Origin: Tamarix chinensis
Taxonomy: Eukaryota > Streptophyta > Magnoliopsida > Caryophyllales > Tamaricaceae
DNA length: 64,000 bases
Reading direction: 5' to 3'
Assembly: GCA_030549775.1 (NCBI GenBank)
Contig: CM060174.1
Coordinates: forward strand, 40,839,086 to 40,903,085
This document shows positions 1 through 11,510 of the stretch, piece after piece. A model generated the notes under the pieces. That model saw nothing but the letters and a program-made list of their open reading frames with translations, had not been told where the DNA came from and did no database searches. A program made the position numbers and the translations under genes. Every line of letters starts with the position of its first letter. Position 1 is the stretch's first letter.

Positions 1-456
1 GAGCCTAACTTAAGTAATCTTTCACTTTAAGTTATCAGTGTCTTCCCAAGGTTATTATCATTCAATGGTTTATTTTACTTTAGTTCGAAACCCCACTATT
101 CTCACCAGTGGAATAGTAGGGTACAACTTCTAGGATAAAATGCTCCTGACCGCTATTCTTATCACTGGATTGATAGGAACAACCAGGCCCGACTCAAGTG
201 ATCTTCTCTTTAAGTGATTAGTGTCTTATTCTTGTTCTATTTATTCTAGATTCAACACACAAACATGCACAACTCATGCATGGCTTCTACCCTACTACCC
301 CCAAAACAACGATGTTCCCTTGAAAATTCTAATTTCACAACAAACCCTAATATGTCATACTTAGCATCAAATAATACTTATCATGCAAATTTATTGGGAT
401 AACCATCATAGTATATACAAAATTACCGAAATACCCCTAGGTCATATATTATTAAT
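1..456 (-). mobile_element. LTR-like element E, part 1 (3' side of the element, cut by F)
   Basis: This is the left visible part of a minus-oriented long LTR-like element whose end lies outside the window. It closely matches the region around 21.2-21.78 kb inside element D, including the ATAGTGG-type units (here read as CCACTATT) and the AT-rich repeat with the phrase AAATACCCCTAG. The match continues without a gap at 4291, after the inserted element F, so both parts belong to one copy. No coding sequence is visible. Confidence 0.8.
451..456. repeat. Target-site duplication of F, left copy (ATTAAT)
   Basis: ATTAAT here is repeated directly after F at 4291-4296. Removing F and one copy gives a sequence that aligns base for base in length with the uninterrupted homologous site near 21755-21785 in element D. 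Ty3/gypsy duplications are usually 5 bp, so six identical bases may include one chance match. Confidence 0.8.
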
Positions 457-2839
457 GTAACACCCCAAAATCACGACTTATAAATTTCGTTTAAATTATG
501 CTTTGCGGAAGCAAAAATTAAAGAACGGTGGGTGTTACCGCCACACTTGACATAAGTCTGGTCTCCTCACCATCCTTACATCAAGTGCTAAGGCTTAAAA
601 CAAATCAAACCATCCAAAGTTAAGAGAAGTATAATACGAAATCAAGAGTTTTGCAAAAGACATATTATCTAAGATAAATGATTATTCAGGAAATTAAATA
701 GCTTAACCATTTAGAAAATAACAACAGAGTACGTAAAGGTCATTAATGGTTTGCCTTACACTCTTACGGTCCAACAAATTATAAGGAAAAGGGGAAAAAG
801 GGGCGGGGTCCACTTGCTCCCTAAATCTACCTATACGCCGGGGTGACGCTCCTCGAAGTCTTTTAGCCAACGCATGCCCTGGATGTACTCCTCTGAAAAG
901 TGATAGCATCAGTACGACTTCCTCGTAATGAGTAAACCACAACGCCTCCGGAGAGGTAGCATACCCACGTAGGAAACATCATGCAAGTACGGAATTCAAA
1001 GTGAATATATGCTCACATGCAAGGTCACAATTTGAAACACACAACCACATCACATTTAACATTAGAATATATGCTCACATGCAAGGCCACGATTTGAAAC
1101 ACACAACCACATCACATTTAACATTATGAGCTAGGTCAAAAATCTCCATCAAAGGCATTTAAGGCATGCTTATAATTTCATAATCAATTTAACTAACCAA
1201 CGACCATACATTATGGCCTAATAAGACAAATTTGTGATAATCCAAGCAATCTCACCAAAGTCAAGTCATTCCTATTCCGATTATTATAGAAGTATTATGG
1301 TGGGTGTCTAATCCGGTTATAAAATTCATAGCAATTCTCAAGTGGAATACAATCCCATATCCATGACAAAGATCGTCAAGGAGGGTGGTACCAAAATAAA
1401 TCACTCGATTCCAGGGCAAAGCTCACCAAGGAAGCCACACGACATAACAGTCGCCCATACTAAACCTCAGAACTCAAGACCTTAAGTACGCGTACTCCCT
1501 ATAGGGTGTATGGAATACCTATAGAGCAGAAGTGAGCCCTTTGACCCGAAGGCCCAAAACTATGCACTCGGCGGCCAAGTCCGAGGCACGAGATTCCTTT
1601 CCAACTCGAGTCTTTCTCTTTAAGTAATTATTGTCTTATGAAATTCCGGGTTATTATTTCCTTTTAGAATGTCGAGATTCACAACGTTCAACTTAGTCAA
1701 CCATCAATAAACAACATCACATCCAAATACCACAAGGTCGCAACCATTCCAAGCCAACACAGCCTAGGGTTAGGCATTATGCCATAGCCCGAATAATTAT
1801 TCGATTCAATGTTCAAACTAATTATCCAATTATTCCCAACATTTATTTTAAGGCCAACACTTAATTTAATTAATCTATTTATCCACTTTTGAACACCTTT
1901 TTGCCTTAATGATGAAAATACCCCTCAACCTATAACTACCACATTTTCCTTCACTTTTATTACCGATTTTACTTACATAAGCCATTTGTCATGCAACGCT
2001 AGCATAAAATAATTATTTATACTTTACATCCGACAATCTCTTCGGTACTACAAAGAACCATATTATCCCTAACCATTTATTATACATAGTACATGTAAAC
2101 ACTATTAGCATGCATTTTTAATATTCCATAGGCTCATACAATTTTCACAAATAAATCTCAACACAATCATGGTATATAAAATTACATTTTACCTTAAACA
2201 TACCCGTCTCATTTTACTAGCATAAATCCAAGTTCGTTACCATTAGCATACACTTTTTTACATTAAAGAATATCACTTCAGCATATAAAAAGATTACATG
2301 ATAACACATATTAATTTACACTTCATTATATTCATGTATAAATGAACTACAACATGCTCCCATATAAACTACATTTTACCTTAGACATATTCATCTCATT
2401 TTACTAGCCTAATTCAAGTTCGTTATCGTTAACATATACTTCGTCTAATCTTTAGAATATTACTTAGGCATATGAAAAGATTGCATGATAACACATGTAA
2501 ATTTACACATCATGATATTCATGTAAAAAACAAATACATCATGCTCCCATTTCCCAAAAACATACAATAATTTGATACCTTCATCCTATCATGATTTAAT
2601 CCTAGAAAACTAGCCTATCATTTTGACATAAAAATTATACCGTCTATGGATTAGTTGGATTTACCTTGAGCTTCCTCCACAAATACTCTAAGCAAGGTCG
2701 AGGTCACCTAGAAGTGCATTCACCACCCAAACTACAAGCATTAGTATTTATGCCAAAAATTAAATAATCAAAATACAACCTACATAGGCTAATACTTGAA
2801 AATGATTAGGAAAATAAAAGAAGCGGTCGGTGCATGAAT

Positions 2840-3800
2840 TTAAGCACCAAACCCACCGAAGATAGAATGCTTACTTGGGGAAGAAAAATAGCTACTTGGA
2901 GAAGGTAGAACACAAGGTAAAAGAGGGGAGTTTTGGGGCTGCACTTACCTTTGTTTTCTTGCTGGAATTTAGGGAAGGGAAGAGGGGGCTGCAAGGAGAA
3001 ACTTAGAGGGCTTAGAGGGAGGGGAAAGGGGCTGATATCTGCAGGTTGGGACTCAAATAAAAGGGGGGAAATATGGAGAGAAATGGGCTGCTACAAGGGT
3101 GAGTGGGGAAGGTGTTGCAGGTTGGTTTTTGGGGGGGAAAGTTTTGAAGCTTTTGAGGAGGGAAAAGGGGCTGGTTGAATACATGGGAAAAGAGGAAAAA
3201 GGAGGGATAGGTGGCTGGAATAATGGGATAGGGGTGCAGGTTGAGAAAGGGGGAGATACAGGTTGTATCTCGATGGAGGGCCTGGGGTTACGTGGGGTTT
3301 TGGGGCTACATAAGGCTGGTGACATGATGGCTATGACTGGCCTAATTTGCTTGGATTTTCGCAGGGAAGAAGGGCATGGGAAAGGAGGAAAATAGGTGGG
3401 TAGAGGAAGGAAGTATAGGGTAGGGGTGCAGGTTGGAGGAAGGAAGGATGAGGCTGCAAGTTAGGGGATGGGAGGTTGAGTGTCGAAGGGTAGAGGCTGC
3501 AGGTGGTGAGTGATATGAGGGAAGATGGTTGGGTGATGGCTGCCAAAATTTGCAGGATGGGGTGGTGTGGGAGAGAGTGGGGTTGGGGGAGGAGAAGGGC
3601 TGTGTTTGGGGAAGAGGAAAGGCTGCAAAAGAGGGGAATAATGCTGGCTGGAAATGACTCATGCATGGGGAGAGAGGGAAGGTGACGGGTGCATGGCTGG
3701 GAGCTACAGGTCGTGCGACCTGCTGGGGGTGGTTTGGCTGGGTTTATGTGGGGAAGAAGGTGGGAAAAAGGTGCAGGTTGATTAGAGAAAAGATTAGGAA
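2840..3800 (-). repeat. Purine-rich tract of F (pyrimidine-rich on the element strand)
   Basis: This is a strongly strand-biased G/A-rich stretch of about 1 kb with scattered GCTGCAGG-like words. It occupies the place of the C/T-rich tracts of the + oriented copies (41.08-42.27 kb and 51.35-52.57 kb). It creates overlapping open frames of low complexity on both strands that I do not regard as genes. Confidence 0.7.
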
Positions 3801-4167
3801 GAAAAGAAAAAAAATCCTAAGGTAGTAGCTAACAAGAAGGTTATTAGGAAAAAGAATTACCACTTAAACAAGGCTTAATCTCCTCCAAAAAGAAATCATG
3901 AAACTATAATTATTATGACCAATATTATTATTATTATCATCATTATTTTATCACTTCCTCCATTTTATTATTTTTGTCATTATTGCCAACATTGTTATTA
4001 TTCTTACCATCCCCTTCTACTTTAATTACTCGCCTCTTATGATCGGTATTATTACGACATCAAAATTTTCTTTTTCTTCCTCTACTCTTTCTTGCACTTA
4101 GCCCGAAGTTATTTTTATAACTTATTATTTATGGAACCACTCAAGAAAACAAGGCGATCGATAAAAA

Positions 4168-4210
4168 CAATATTAATAATAATAATAATAATAATAACAA
4201 TAATAATAAT
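4168..4210. repeat. (AAT)n microsatellite in F
   Basis: An interrupted AAT trinucleotide run is visible near the 5' side of element F (minus orientation), with an AAC interruption. A similar trinucleotide zone occurs in elements H and J. Confidence 0.85.
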
Positions 4211-4296
4211 CTTATGGTTTACTTCGCCCACTAATCAAACTTTAAGTCTTACGAGTCTAATTTAAAGATTAATTAATACGGGGTATTACAATTAAT

Positions 4297-5330
4297 ATTT
4301 ATGCTATAATAGGTGATACTGAGACAACAAGCCTCTATTCTCATATTTAACTTCAAACAACACTTAGCACACTTATTTATTAGATTAATCATCATAGTAC
4401 ATTCAAAATTACCAAAATGTCCCTAGATTATATAATTTTGATATTTATGCTAAAACATGCATTTCTAATACAACAAACCCCTATTCTCATACTTAACCTC
4501 AAATAACACTCATCATGCATGTTTATTAAATTTACGAAAATCCTTTTAGACCATATAATGTTGATAATCATGCTCTTTTAAGACATCAAAGTTATTAGAC
4601 ACTTATTAGGAGTATTTTTTAAGATAGCTACCATTGTACATTCAATATTACCAAAAATGTCCGTACACCATGTAATATTGATAATCATGTTGAATCAGGT
4701 GATACTAAGGCAATAAACCTCTATTTTTGTATTTAACATCAATTAATATTTATCATGCATATTTATTAAGACAAACATCATTATATATTTAAAATTACCA
4801 AAATGTCCCTAGGCCATATAATATTGATATTCATGCTCAAATATATATTACTAATACAATAAACCCCTATTCCTATACTTAGCATCAATTATTACTTATC
4901 ATAGATATTTATTAGGATAACCACCATTGTACATTTAAAATTACCAAAATGCCCCTAGATCATATAATATTGATATTCATGCTCAAACATGTGTTATTAA
5001 TACAACAAATCCCTATTCTCATACTTAGCATCAATTAATACTTATCATGCATATTTATTAGGATAACCACCATTGTATATTAAAAATTACCAAAATACCC
5101 CTAGGTCATATAATGTTGATATTCATGCTAAAGCATGTATTTCTAATGCCACAAACCCCTATTCTCATTCTTACTATCACATAACACTTAGCATGCATAT
5201 TTATTAAAACGATCAACATCCTACGTTAAAAATTATTGAAATACCCCTAGACCATAAAATATTGATATTCATGCTAGAATATGTATTTATAAGAAATCAA
5301 TCCCTATTCTCCATTCTTAGAAATATTTAT
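4297..5330 (-). repeat. Degenerate tandem repeat, unit about 145-150 bp, in E
   Basis: Successive units start with variants of CAAACCCCTATTCTCAT (about 4327, 4472, 4710, 4858, 5000, 5147, 5297). They continue through TTATTAGGATAACCACC, AAATTACCAAAATG and CCCCTAGACCATATAATATTG. Spacing is about 143-150 bp, with one degraded unit near 4.6 kb. Related units occur at 300-456 and throughout 21.65-22.76 kb in D. Confidence 0.8.
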
Positions 5331-5899
5331 GACACATTAGGCACCTCAGTTAGAGTTGATCATCACGATATGGTTAAATGACCAAATTGCCCCAAGGGCA
5401 CATGGTAGTAATAATTTTTCTCCAAATGTCCATGCATACTTAACCTAACATTTTCATATACCCTTAACATACAACATCACTTTCCAACATTAGACCCCTT
5501 CTTAATCACCCTTTTACACACATAACTTCTTACACAAGATAACATACATTCTCTTTTCATTTTCCAAGATAATATCAATAATCATTGAAATATTTTTAAC
5601 AAATCATATCTAACACAAACCTCATGTCAAAACACTAATGTGCTAACATAAAATACTCAAACACTTTAATGGAGGGTAAAGGTTACTTGATTTCCAATAA
5701 AATAAACTTCACCGGTAATCGACTAAAAATGATTAGGCTCTATTAATAAAATTTTATACCTAAAATAACATCACAAATGCCATATTAATATTTGATAAAT
5801 AAAATAATGATTTCTATTAAACATATTTATTAAATATAAAATTACTAAACTACCCCCAATACCTTAAATATTATCCAAAATTTATAAAAAAATACAAGG

Positions 5900-7260
5900 C
5901 ACAACTCACATTGTATGTGCGACATGAGCCATGCATGAGGTTGGTTGTTGGGTAAAGGTTTTGGGTGATGGTCAAAGGTGTGAGTTTGGTTGTTGTGTGT
6001 AAGAGGTAGTGGATAAGATAGTTGGTGGCTACATATTGTGGTATAGGTGGTTTGAAGGAGGTGGAGGCCATGGTGCAGGCTACAAGGAGAGGTGATGTAG
6101 AGAAAGGAAAGGAGAAGAGGAGGAGAAGGATAAAAGGTATTTGGTGCTGGTGTGGCTGCGAGTGATTGTGCAGGAATAGAGATTGAGGTGGTTGTGGCTA
6201 GCAGTAAGCAATTAAGTGGAGTTGCAATGGTTGAGGAAATAGAGGGGGGATGTTTGACCAAATGGAGGTGGCAATTATAGGGTGAGATGTCACATGGAGG
6301 AGAAAAAGAGATAGGGTTGTAGGAGAGGCTGGGGTGTTAGCTACTCGGGGTCTTGTAAGGAGCTACAGGGTAGAGGAGGTGGATGTTATAGGGAGAGTGG
6401 ATGGTCGAAGGGAAATAATAGACAGGAACAACCACAAGGGGAGAAAGAAGGAGAGACAAGGTGTTAGTGGAGGAGGAAGGAGGGATGGAAAGGAAAAGGG
6501 TGGCGGCCGACAGTGGAGGCTTGGTTGGTTGTGGAGGCACTAGGGGTTCCTGTAGATGGGTGACGAGGAAAAATAAAGGTAGGGAGAAGAAGAAAGAAAT
6601 AAGAAGGGAAGGTAGGAGAGAGAGTAGAGCACTAGGGAGAAGGGAGGAAGGGAAAAGGAGAGGAGGAGGATGGTTTGGTGTGCGATTGGCAAGTGGGTTG
6701 TGTAGAGTGTGGCTAGCGGGGAAAAGGTGTCAAGGGAAACATGTTATGGAAGAGCACATGAAAGAGGAGATTAGGGGGTGTAGGGCTAGAAAGAGAAAGA
6801 AAGGGATAATAGGGGTAAGCATTGGAGGCGGTGTTTGGCTAGGAGGGGAAGGGGGCGACACAGACGTGTAGAGGAGGTATGGTGCACTCAGGAGAAGAAG
6901 AAGGAGTGTGTAGGGGGATTGGGGTGTGTTTTGTTGGGGCACATATGGGGATTAGAGGAGGAGGAGGAGGAGGAGGAGGCAGAAGAAGAAGAAGAAGAAG
7001 AGTTGAGTTGGATCGAGAGAAGAAGAAGGCATGTGCGGGAGAAGAAGAAGAAAAAAGAGTTGAGCTAGTCATGCATGGAAAAAGGAGAAAAAGAAAGGAG
7101 GAGAGGTTGGGTTAGCCTAAGGGAAAAAAAAGAAAAGAAAAAAAGGGAGAAGGCTTGGGTTGGTTCGAGGGAAGAGGAAGGAAGAAGAAAAAAGAAAAGG
7201 GGAAAGAAAGAAAAGGAAGAAAAAGGAAAAGGGAAAAGAAGAAAAATAAAAGGAAAATAG
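5900..7260 (-). repeat. Purine-rich tract of E (pyrimidine-rich on the element strand)
   Basis: The + strand is dominated by GAG, GAA and GGA, and the right end (6.95-7.26 kb) is nearly pure purine. It begins just after a GACATGAGCCATGCATGAGG-type motif that also precedes the tract in D (about 23.3 kb). Several frames of 60-138 codons exist on both strands, but their composition is explained by the tract. Confidence 0.75.
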
Positions 7261-7545
7261 ATTTAGGTTTAGGATTAGAAAGTGGATTGAAATTAGGCTA
7301 TTGAAAAAATATTATATTAATTTCTCGAAGAAAATAACTTTTGTAAAATTATGGGTTTGGGGTTTATTTAAATAAAAATAGTAAGATAAAATGATTAAAA
7401 AAATTATATTAATTTATTAAATAATTTATTAATGTTTTTAATTCAAAGGTTCGTAAAAATAATTAAATCGGTAATAAAAGACTCAATTTTTCTGGTAGAA
7501 GGTTAAACATTCAAATTTTAGTTTATAAAAATTCGGGGTGTTACA

Positions 7546-8190
7546 GAACTATTTAGTCGTCTATAGACCCCTATAGTGATTTTATTTTTGAATTTTCTAG
7601 TTATGAAATTTTAATTCTTGAAATTTAGTTTCTATAATTTTAATTTTCCCAATATTTAAAGTATTTATTCTAATCACAAAGTAGTAATGATTGCTTTGTG
7701 AAAAATTTGTCAGCCACATATTAATGAGACTACGAACCTACTATACAATTGGTGGTGGTTAAAATATACCATAGTTATGTCTCCTCCACCTTAGTAGTGG
7801 TTTGAGTAATTAGAATAGTCTTCCCACTATATAATAGTTTTGGTGAGTAGAAACATTTGATCGTTAAAGCTTAAAGCTTCATATCCAATAAGCAAGTTGA
7901 TGGTTGAGGGTTGAGGCTTACCATTCAATTATTAGTGTAATGGTTGAAACATAAATTTTTCCATTTGATATAAGTAATTTAATAGTAGAGGCTAAAGCCT
8001 TTCTGTCTCATAAATTAAAAAAATTATTCAATTGAAATGACATTCTGCATTCTATTTTAAAGATAAAGTACTTTATACACTTATAATTAACAAGAATGTA
8101 AAAGTGTATGTGGCGTAATAAACTTATTAAATGGTTTCCTGATTTAACAATTAGATAAAAAAATGTGTGCATGATATTGATATTGTACCT
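7546..8190. other. Unassigned AT-rich sequence between E and the copia remnant
   Basis: I see no open frame of note, no RNA gene and no clear repeat. It may be the decayed gag-side part of the copia element that follows, but no motif proves this. Confidence 0.4.
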
Positions 8191-9960
8191 AAGTTCCTAG
8201 AGAACTTACTATGGTTTTATCAGTATTTGATGATAATGTTACCATTAAGATCAGCTAGAAATAAATCTGAGATAAATGCACAAAATTTGCATTTGTTATA
8301 TTTGAAAAACCAAAAGGTGTCACTAACCAAAAGTTAATAGACAATAAAAAATTATCTTTGTGGAATGAGAAGTGAGATCTCATTAGTGCAACAACGATAT
8401 GAAAGATTATTGAAACTTACACAACTACCCACTTAGAATTTTTATGATTCTTTTTAATTGGAAATATCATATGAATGAAATATTATTCTTGGTAAATTTA
8501 TAGTCATGATAGTGTAATAAAACATAAAATCTCCTATGTCCTTGATATAATTCAAATTGACACATATGGACCATTTAAATTTATCATGTTATATAATGAT
8601 GCATCAATGTAAGATCACATATTATATTTTGTAACTAATATTATTAAATTAACAAAAAAAAGTGAATAGTCATCCAATTGGGATAAAAATGAAATTAATT
8701 TTTCAAGTTAGAAGAAAAAAAATCTAGTAGAGTCATTGATTATGCATTTGATTTCAGACCCTTGTTAGTGAGGTATAGAAGTGATATGTCAATATACATG
8801 CAATCATTTTTGGTGCATACCAATTGCACATCTCACTATCTCTTAAGCTAGGTCAATTGGAATGAACCTAATGTTTATTTTTTTTTTAAAAAATGGATGA
8901 GTCTTATGAGTGCCTACACATTCCTATGGATATGGAATTAACCCCTAAATAAGGCTAGAAATGTTTTTTTCTTCAACCTTAGGGGGAGAGAAGAGGAGAT
9001 TGAGATTATAAATCAAGCAAGCACTTAGAAGATGTCTTCCATGAGATATATACCCAATGAAAAATTAAAATTGCACTTGATTATTCTTATGCTTTCTAGA
9101 TGTAGCTTAGCTACCATTTGTGTTTTTTATGGCCAAGATATTATGAAACCAATATGTGTTTTGACTAAAGTTCCAACACAAATAGAATTCATTGTCTTGA
9201 CATCAAATAATTTAATGGCAAGTATGATACAAATACGCTATGAGCATATGATATGGGTCCAAAGTGTTAAACTCTTGTAAGAGGAGTTATAATCCCTAAA
9301 AAGTATAGAAAAATTGCCATAATAAGCTTATACGTCTATATGGATAGCATAAGAGAACAAATTCAACAAACGAATGAAATCCATTAATTATCCTTACATC
9401 AGTGTAAGATAATATGAGGTAGACATTGATGATGTCTTACCTAAATAGCTACAACATATGATGGAATGTTATTGGATAAATTATTATTGAGTTAGAATAG
9501 TCAAATGTATATGCTTAATGAGTGTGATTTGTACAAATAAGAAAGTCCAACATTTGAAGGTTTTATACCAATTGAATATAAGTAGGTATTCATAAAGAAA
9601 TAATTTAAAATTCAGTTTGGTGACACATATCTTTGTACAAAAGCTAGGTTTTTATCCTTGATAGGGTTTTTACTAGAGAAGTTTTCAAATGTAAGCACTA
9701 TTAATGTTTACTTGTACAAATAAATAAAATTATACGACATATGACATATGAAGAATACATAATAAGTTGTAGGGAGAAAACTATATTCTTTTCCTTAGCT
9801 ATAATTTTGTCCCACTTGGTTTTCCTAGAAAGGTTTTTAATGAGGTAGTATTTTAAAGACGTACTCTTTAAGGAGAAGTATTGCAAATATCATATGATGT
9901 ACATCACAGGTAGAGTGTTGTAAATATCCTATTAATATATTGTGGATGCATAATTTATGA
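8190..9960 (+). pseudogene. Decayed Ty1/copia retrotransposon body (pol remnant to 3' LTR start)
   Basis: Broken fragments match the copia polyprotein layout. A pre-integrase segment (LSLWNEK, then ISLVQQRYERLLKL in a shifted frame, about 8355-8430) is followed by the integrase start LDIIQIDTYGPF (about 8543-8580). Further right lies the stretch common upstream of copia 3' LTRs (TTTTGTCCCACTTGGTTTTC, then AAGGTTTTTAATGAGG, about 9808-9850). After that comes a GGAGAAGTATTG-like polypurine tract and a TGTAAATATCC-like LTR start near 9921-9930. Many stops and frameshifts are present. The open frame at 9032-9280 lies in this region and is not independently recognisable. Confidence 0.6.
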
Positions 9961-9989
9961 ATTTGTATTATATTAAAATCTAGGTTTAA

Positions 9990-10244
9990 TACTGATATTA
10001 TTAATCTATGTTACGTATCTTTTTACCAAAATTATACATATATTTCACCATGCATCAAAATATCTTTTACCATTGTTCAACATATTTTTCACCAGTATTT
10101 TCCTATAAAAAATTCAACTTTCATCTAAGTATATATATATTTCACCAGTCCTATATGTATCTTTTACCAAAAGTGCACATATATTTTATTAGTGTTAAAC
10201 ATATACTTTACCAAAAAATTACCATTAGTAAAACAAATATCATC
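9990..10244. repeat. Degenerate ~22-bp tandem repeat, left half (split by element A)
   Basis: Repeated cores of the form TATCTTTTACCA and ATATATTTCACCA alternate about every 22 bp. The same repeat resumes at 25018 on the far side of element A, so the array was interrupted by the insertion. Confidence 0.65.
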
Positions 10245-11510
10245 TGTAATGCCTCATTTTTAGAAAACATAATTATAAACCAGTAATCATGTTTAATTAA
10301 TTATAGCATTAATTGAGGATGTTTTGTATTAATTTTTTTAGTATGTGCATTATTATGATGGTTTAGATATAAATTTAATTAGGTTAAAAAATTTGATAGA
10401 ACTGAGATTATTGATTTTAGCTCTAGTCGGAACCCTAACCAATATTTGTTTTACCCTAAAAACCTAGTTTTGGTAACTGAATATTTTTCCCTTGATTTAT
10501 CTTTCCTAAATTATCACCCTGCCCTGCTGCAAATCTATCTTCTTCCACGTGATCCCTCATTCTCTTCCCCCCATATGTTTCTCTCCTTTACACCATACCC
10601 TATCCTATTCACTCCATACATCTACCTCCCTTGTTTTGCTCATGCATATCTTGCTCAACTTTCCCATTCATGCCATCATATATTTCAATTGATCTTCCTC
10701 TCTTTTTATGCCTTGAATCCTCAAATGCAAAACCCATGGTTTGTGTCTTTATCCTCTACCCACTCGAGCAACAAATCATCATTGTTTCACCACCCTCTTC
10801 ATCATTTTTACCTAGCAACATCCACCACTTTAGTTCCATTTTCATCACCAACGCCCAACACCACCATTTCTACCCCCTTAGAAGCATCCAACACCATTGT
10901 TCTCTTCACCCTAGCTATAGAAAAAACCATTGAAGCTCCCCCTTGCTACATCTTCCATCACCAAAGCTCCCCTCTTAGTTGTATCCTCCACCGCCAAAAC
11001 CCTTCCCCAAGTTATACCCAACACCATCGATTCTCCCTTCCTAGCAACATATAACACCAACAAAGACTCCCCCTTGATGTACCTAAAGCTACCGAATTTC
11101 CCCTACCAACAATCACAAGTGTTGTTGCTCACCCACTTGTAATGACAACAAGTGTTATTGCTCTTCTTCTCCTTGCTACATGATTCTATACCATTGTTCC
11201 ATTTTACATTGTTACCTCATGTGGCTTCCTTTGTCCTGGTTATTTTCTAATATCTTTCCAAAGTTTGTTTTAGTTTTGGTTATGGTTTTCTGGTATTAGA
11301 TGGTAATATCTGTGTTGGTTATGTTGATGTAAGGACTTTGAAGAGATTGAGTGGAGACTAGTTTGAAAAATCTTGCTTTATTTATTTTGCTTGGATAAGA
11401 TATAACCATACCCTTCTACTAAGATGTGAAATCACGTGGTGAAACATAAATATTGTTATGTTGTTTAGGGTATAATTTATACATGGGTATTTGAGGGGTA
11501 TATATGTATA
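10245..11510 (+). mobile_element. LTR-like element A, part 1 (start)
   Basis: The segment starts TGTAATGCCTCATTTTTAG, matching the start of element B at 15993 (TGTAATACCCCATTTTTAG) and the following ~150 bp. A pyrimidine-rich zone at 10.49-11.2 kb corresponds to the tracts of the other copies. It accounts for the serine/proline-rich open frame at 10446-11054, which I do not call a gene. Element C interrupts A at 11510/11511. Confidence 0.65.
11500..11510. repeat. 11-bp direct repeat flanking element C, left copy (ATATATGTATA)
   Basis: The same 11 bases follow C at 15032-15042. This exceeds the expected 5-bp duplication. It may combine a true duplication with a pre-existing TA-rich repeat. 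Confidence 0.6.

Larger units (their letters stand above)
457..4290 (-). mobile_element. Complete LTR-like element F (about 3.83 kb), nested in E
   Basis: The + strand starts TGTAACACCCC and ends GGGGTATTACA, and the copy is flanked by ATTAAT on both sides. Orientation is minus: the segment at about 530-600 is the reverse complement of the conserved 3' block seen in the + copies at 45787-45850 and 55440-55510, and the purine-rich stretch at 2.85-3.8 kb corresponds to their pyrimidine tract. No primer-binding site, polypurine-tract pair or pol-like reading frame is visible, so it reads as a solo LTR or non-autonomous unit. The 60-110-codon frames at 2.9-3.7 kb are low-complexity shadows of the purine tract. 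Confidence 0.85.
4291..7545 (-). mobile_element. LTR-like element E, part 2 (up to its terminus GGGGTGTTACA)
   Basis: This continues part 1 after the insertion of F. It contains tandem repeats of about 145 bp (4.3-5.33 kb), the purine-rich tract (about 5.9-7.26 kb), an AT-rich end zone and the terminus GGGGTGTTACA at 7535-7545. The whole resembles element D (20157-24983), so E and D are copies of one subfamily. Its far end lies left of the window, so the target duplication cannot be checked. Confidence 0.8.

Noticed and set aside
4297..5330. CRISPR-like regular repeats
   Set aside because: Units are degenerate throughout with no constant repeat and variable spacer pattern, and the setting is a plant nuclear transposon.
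6461..7260. Charged R/K/E-rich open frames in E (and at 24336-24638 in D)
   Set aside because: They are translations of purine-only repeats; composition alone explains them.
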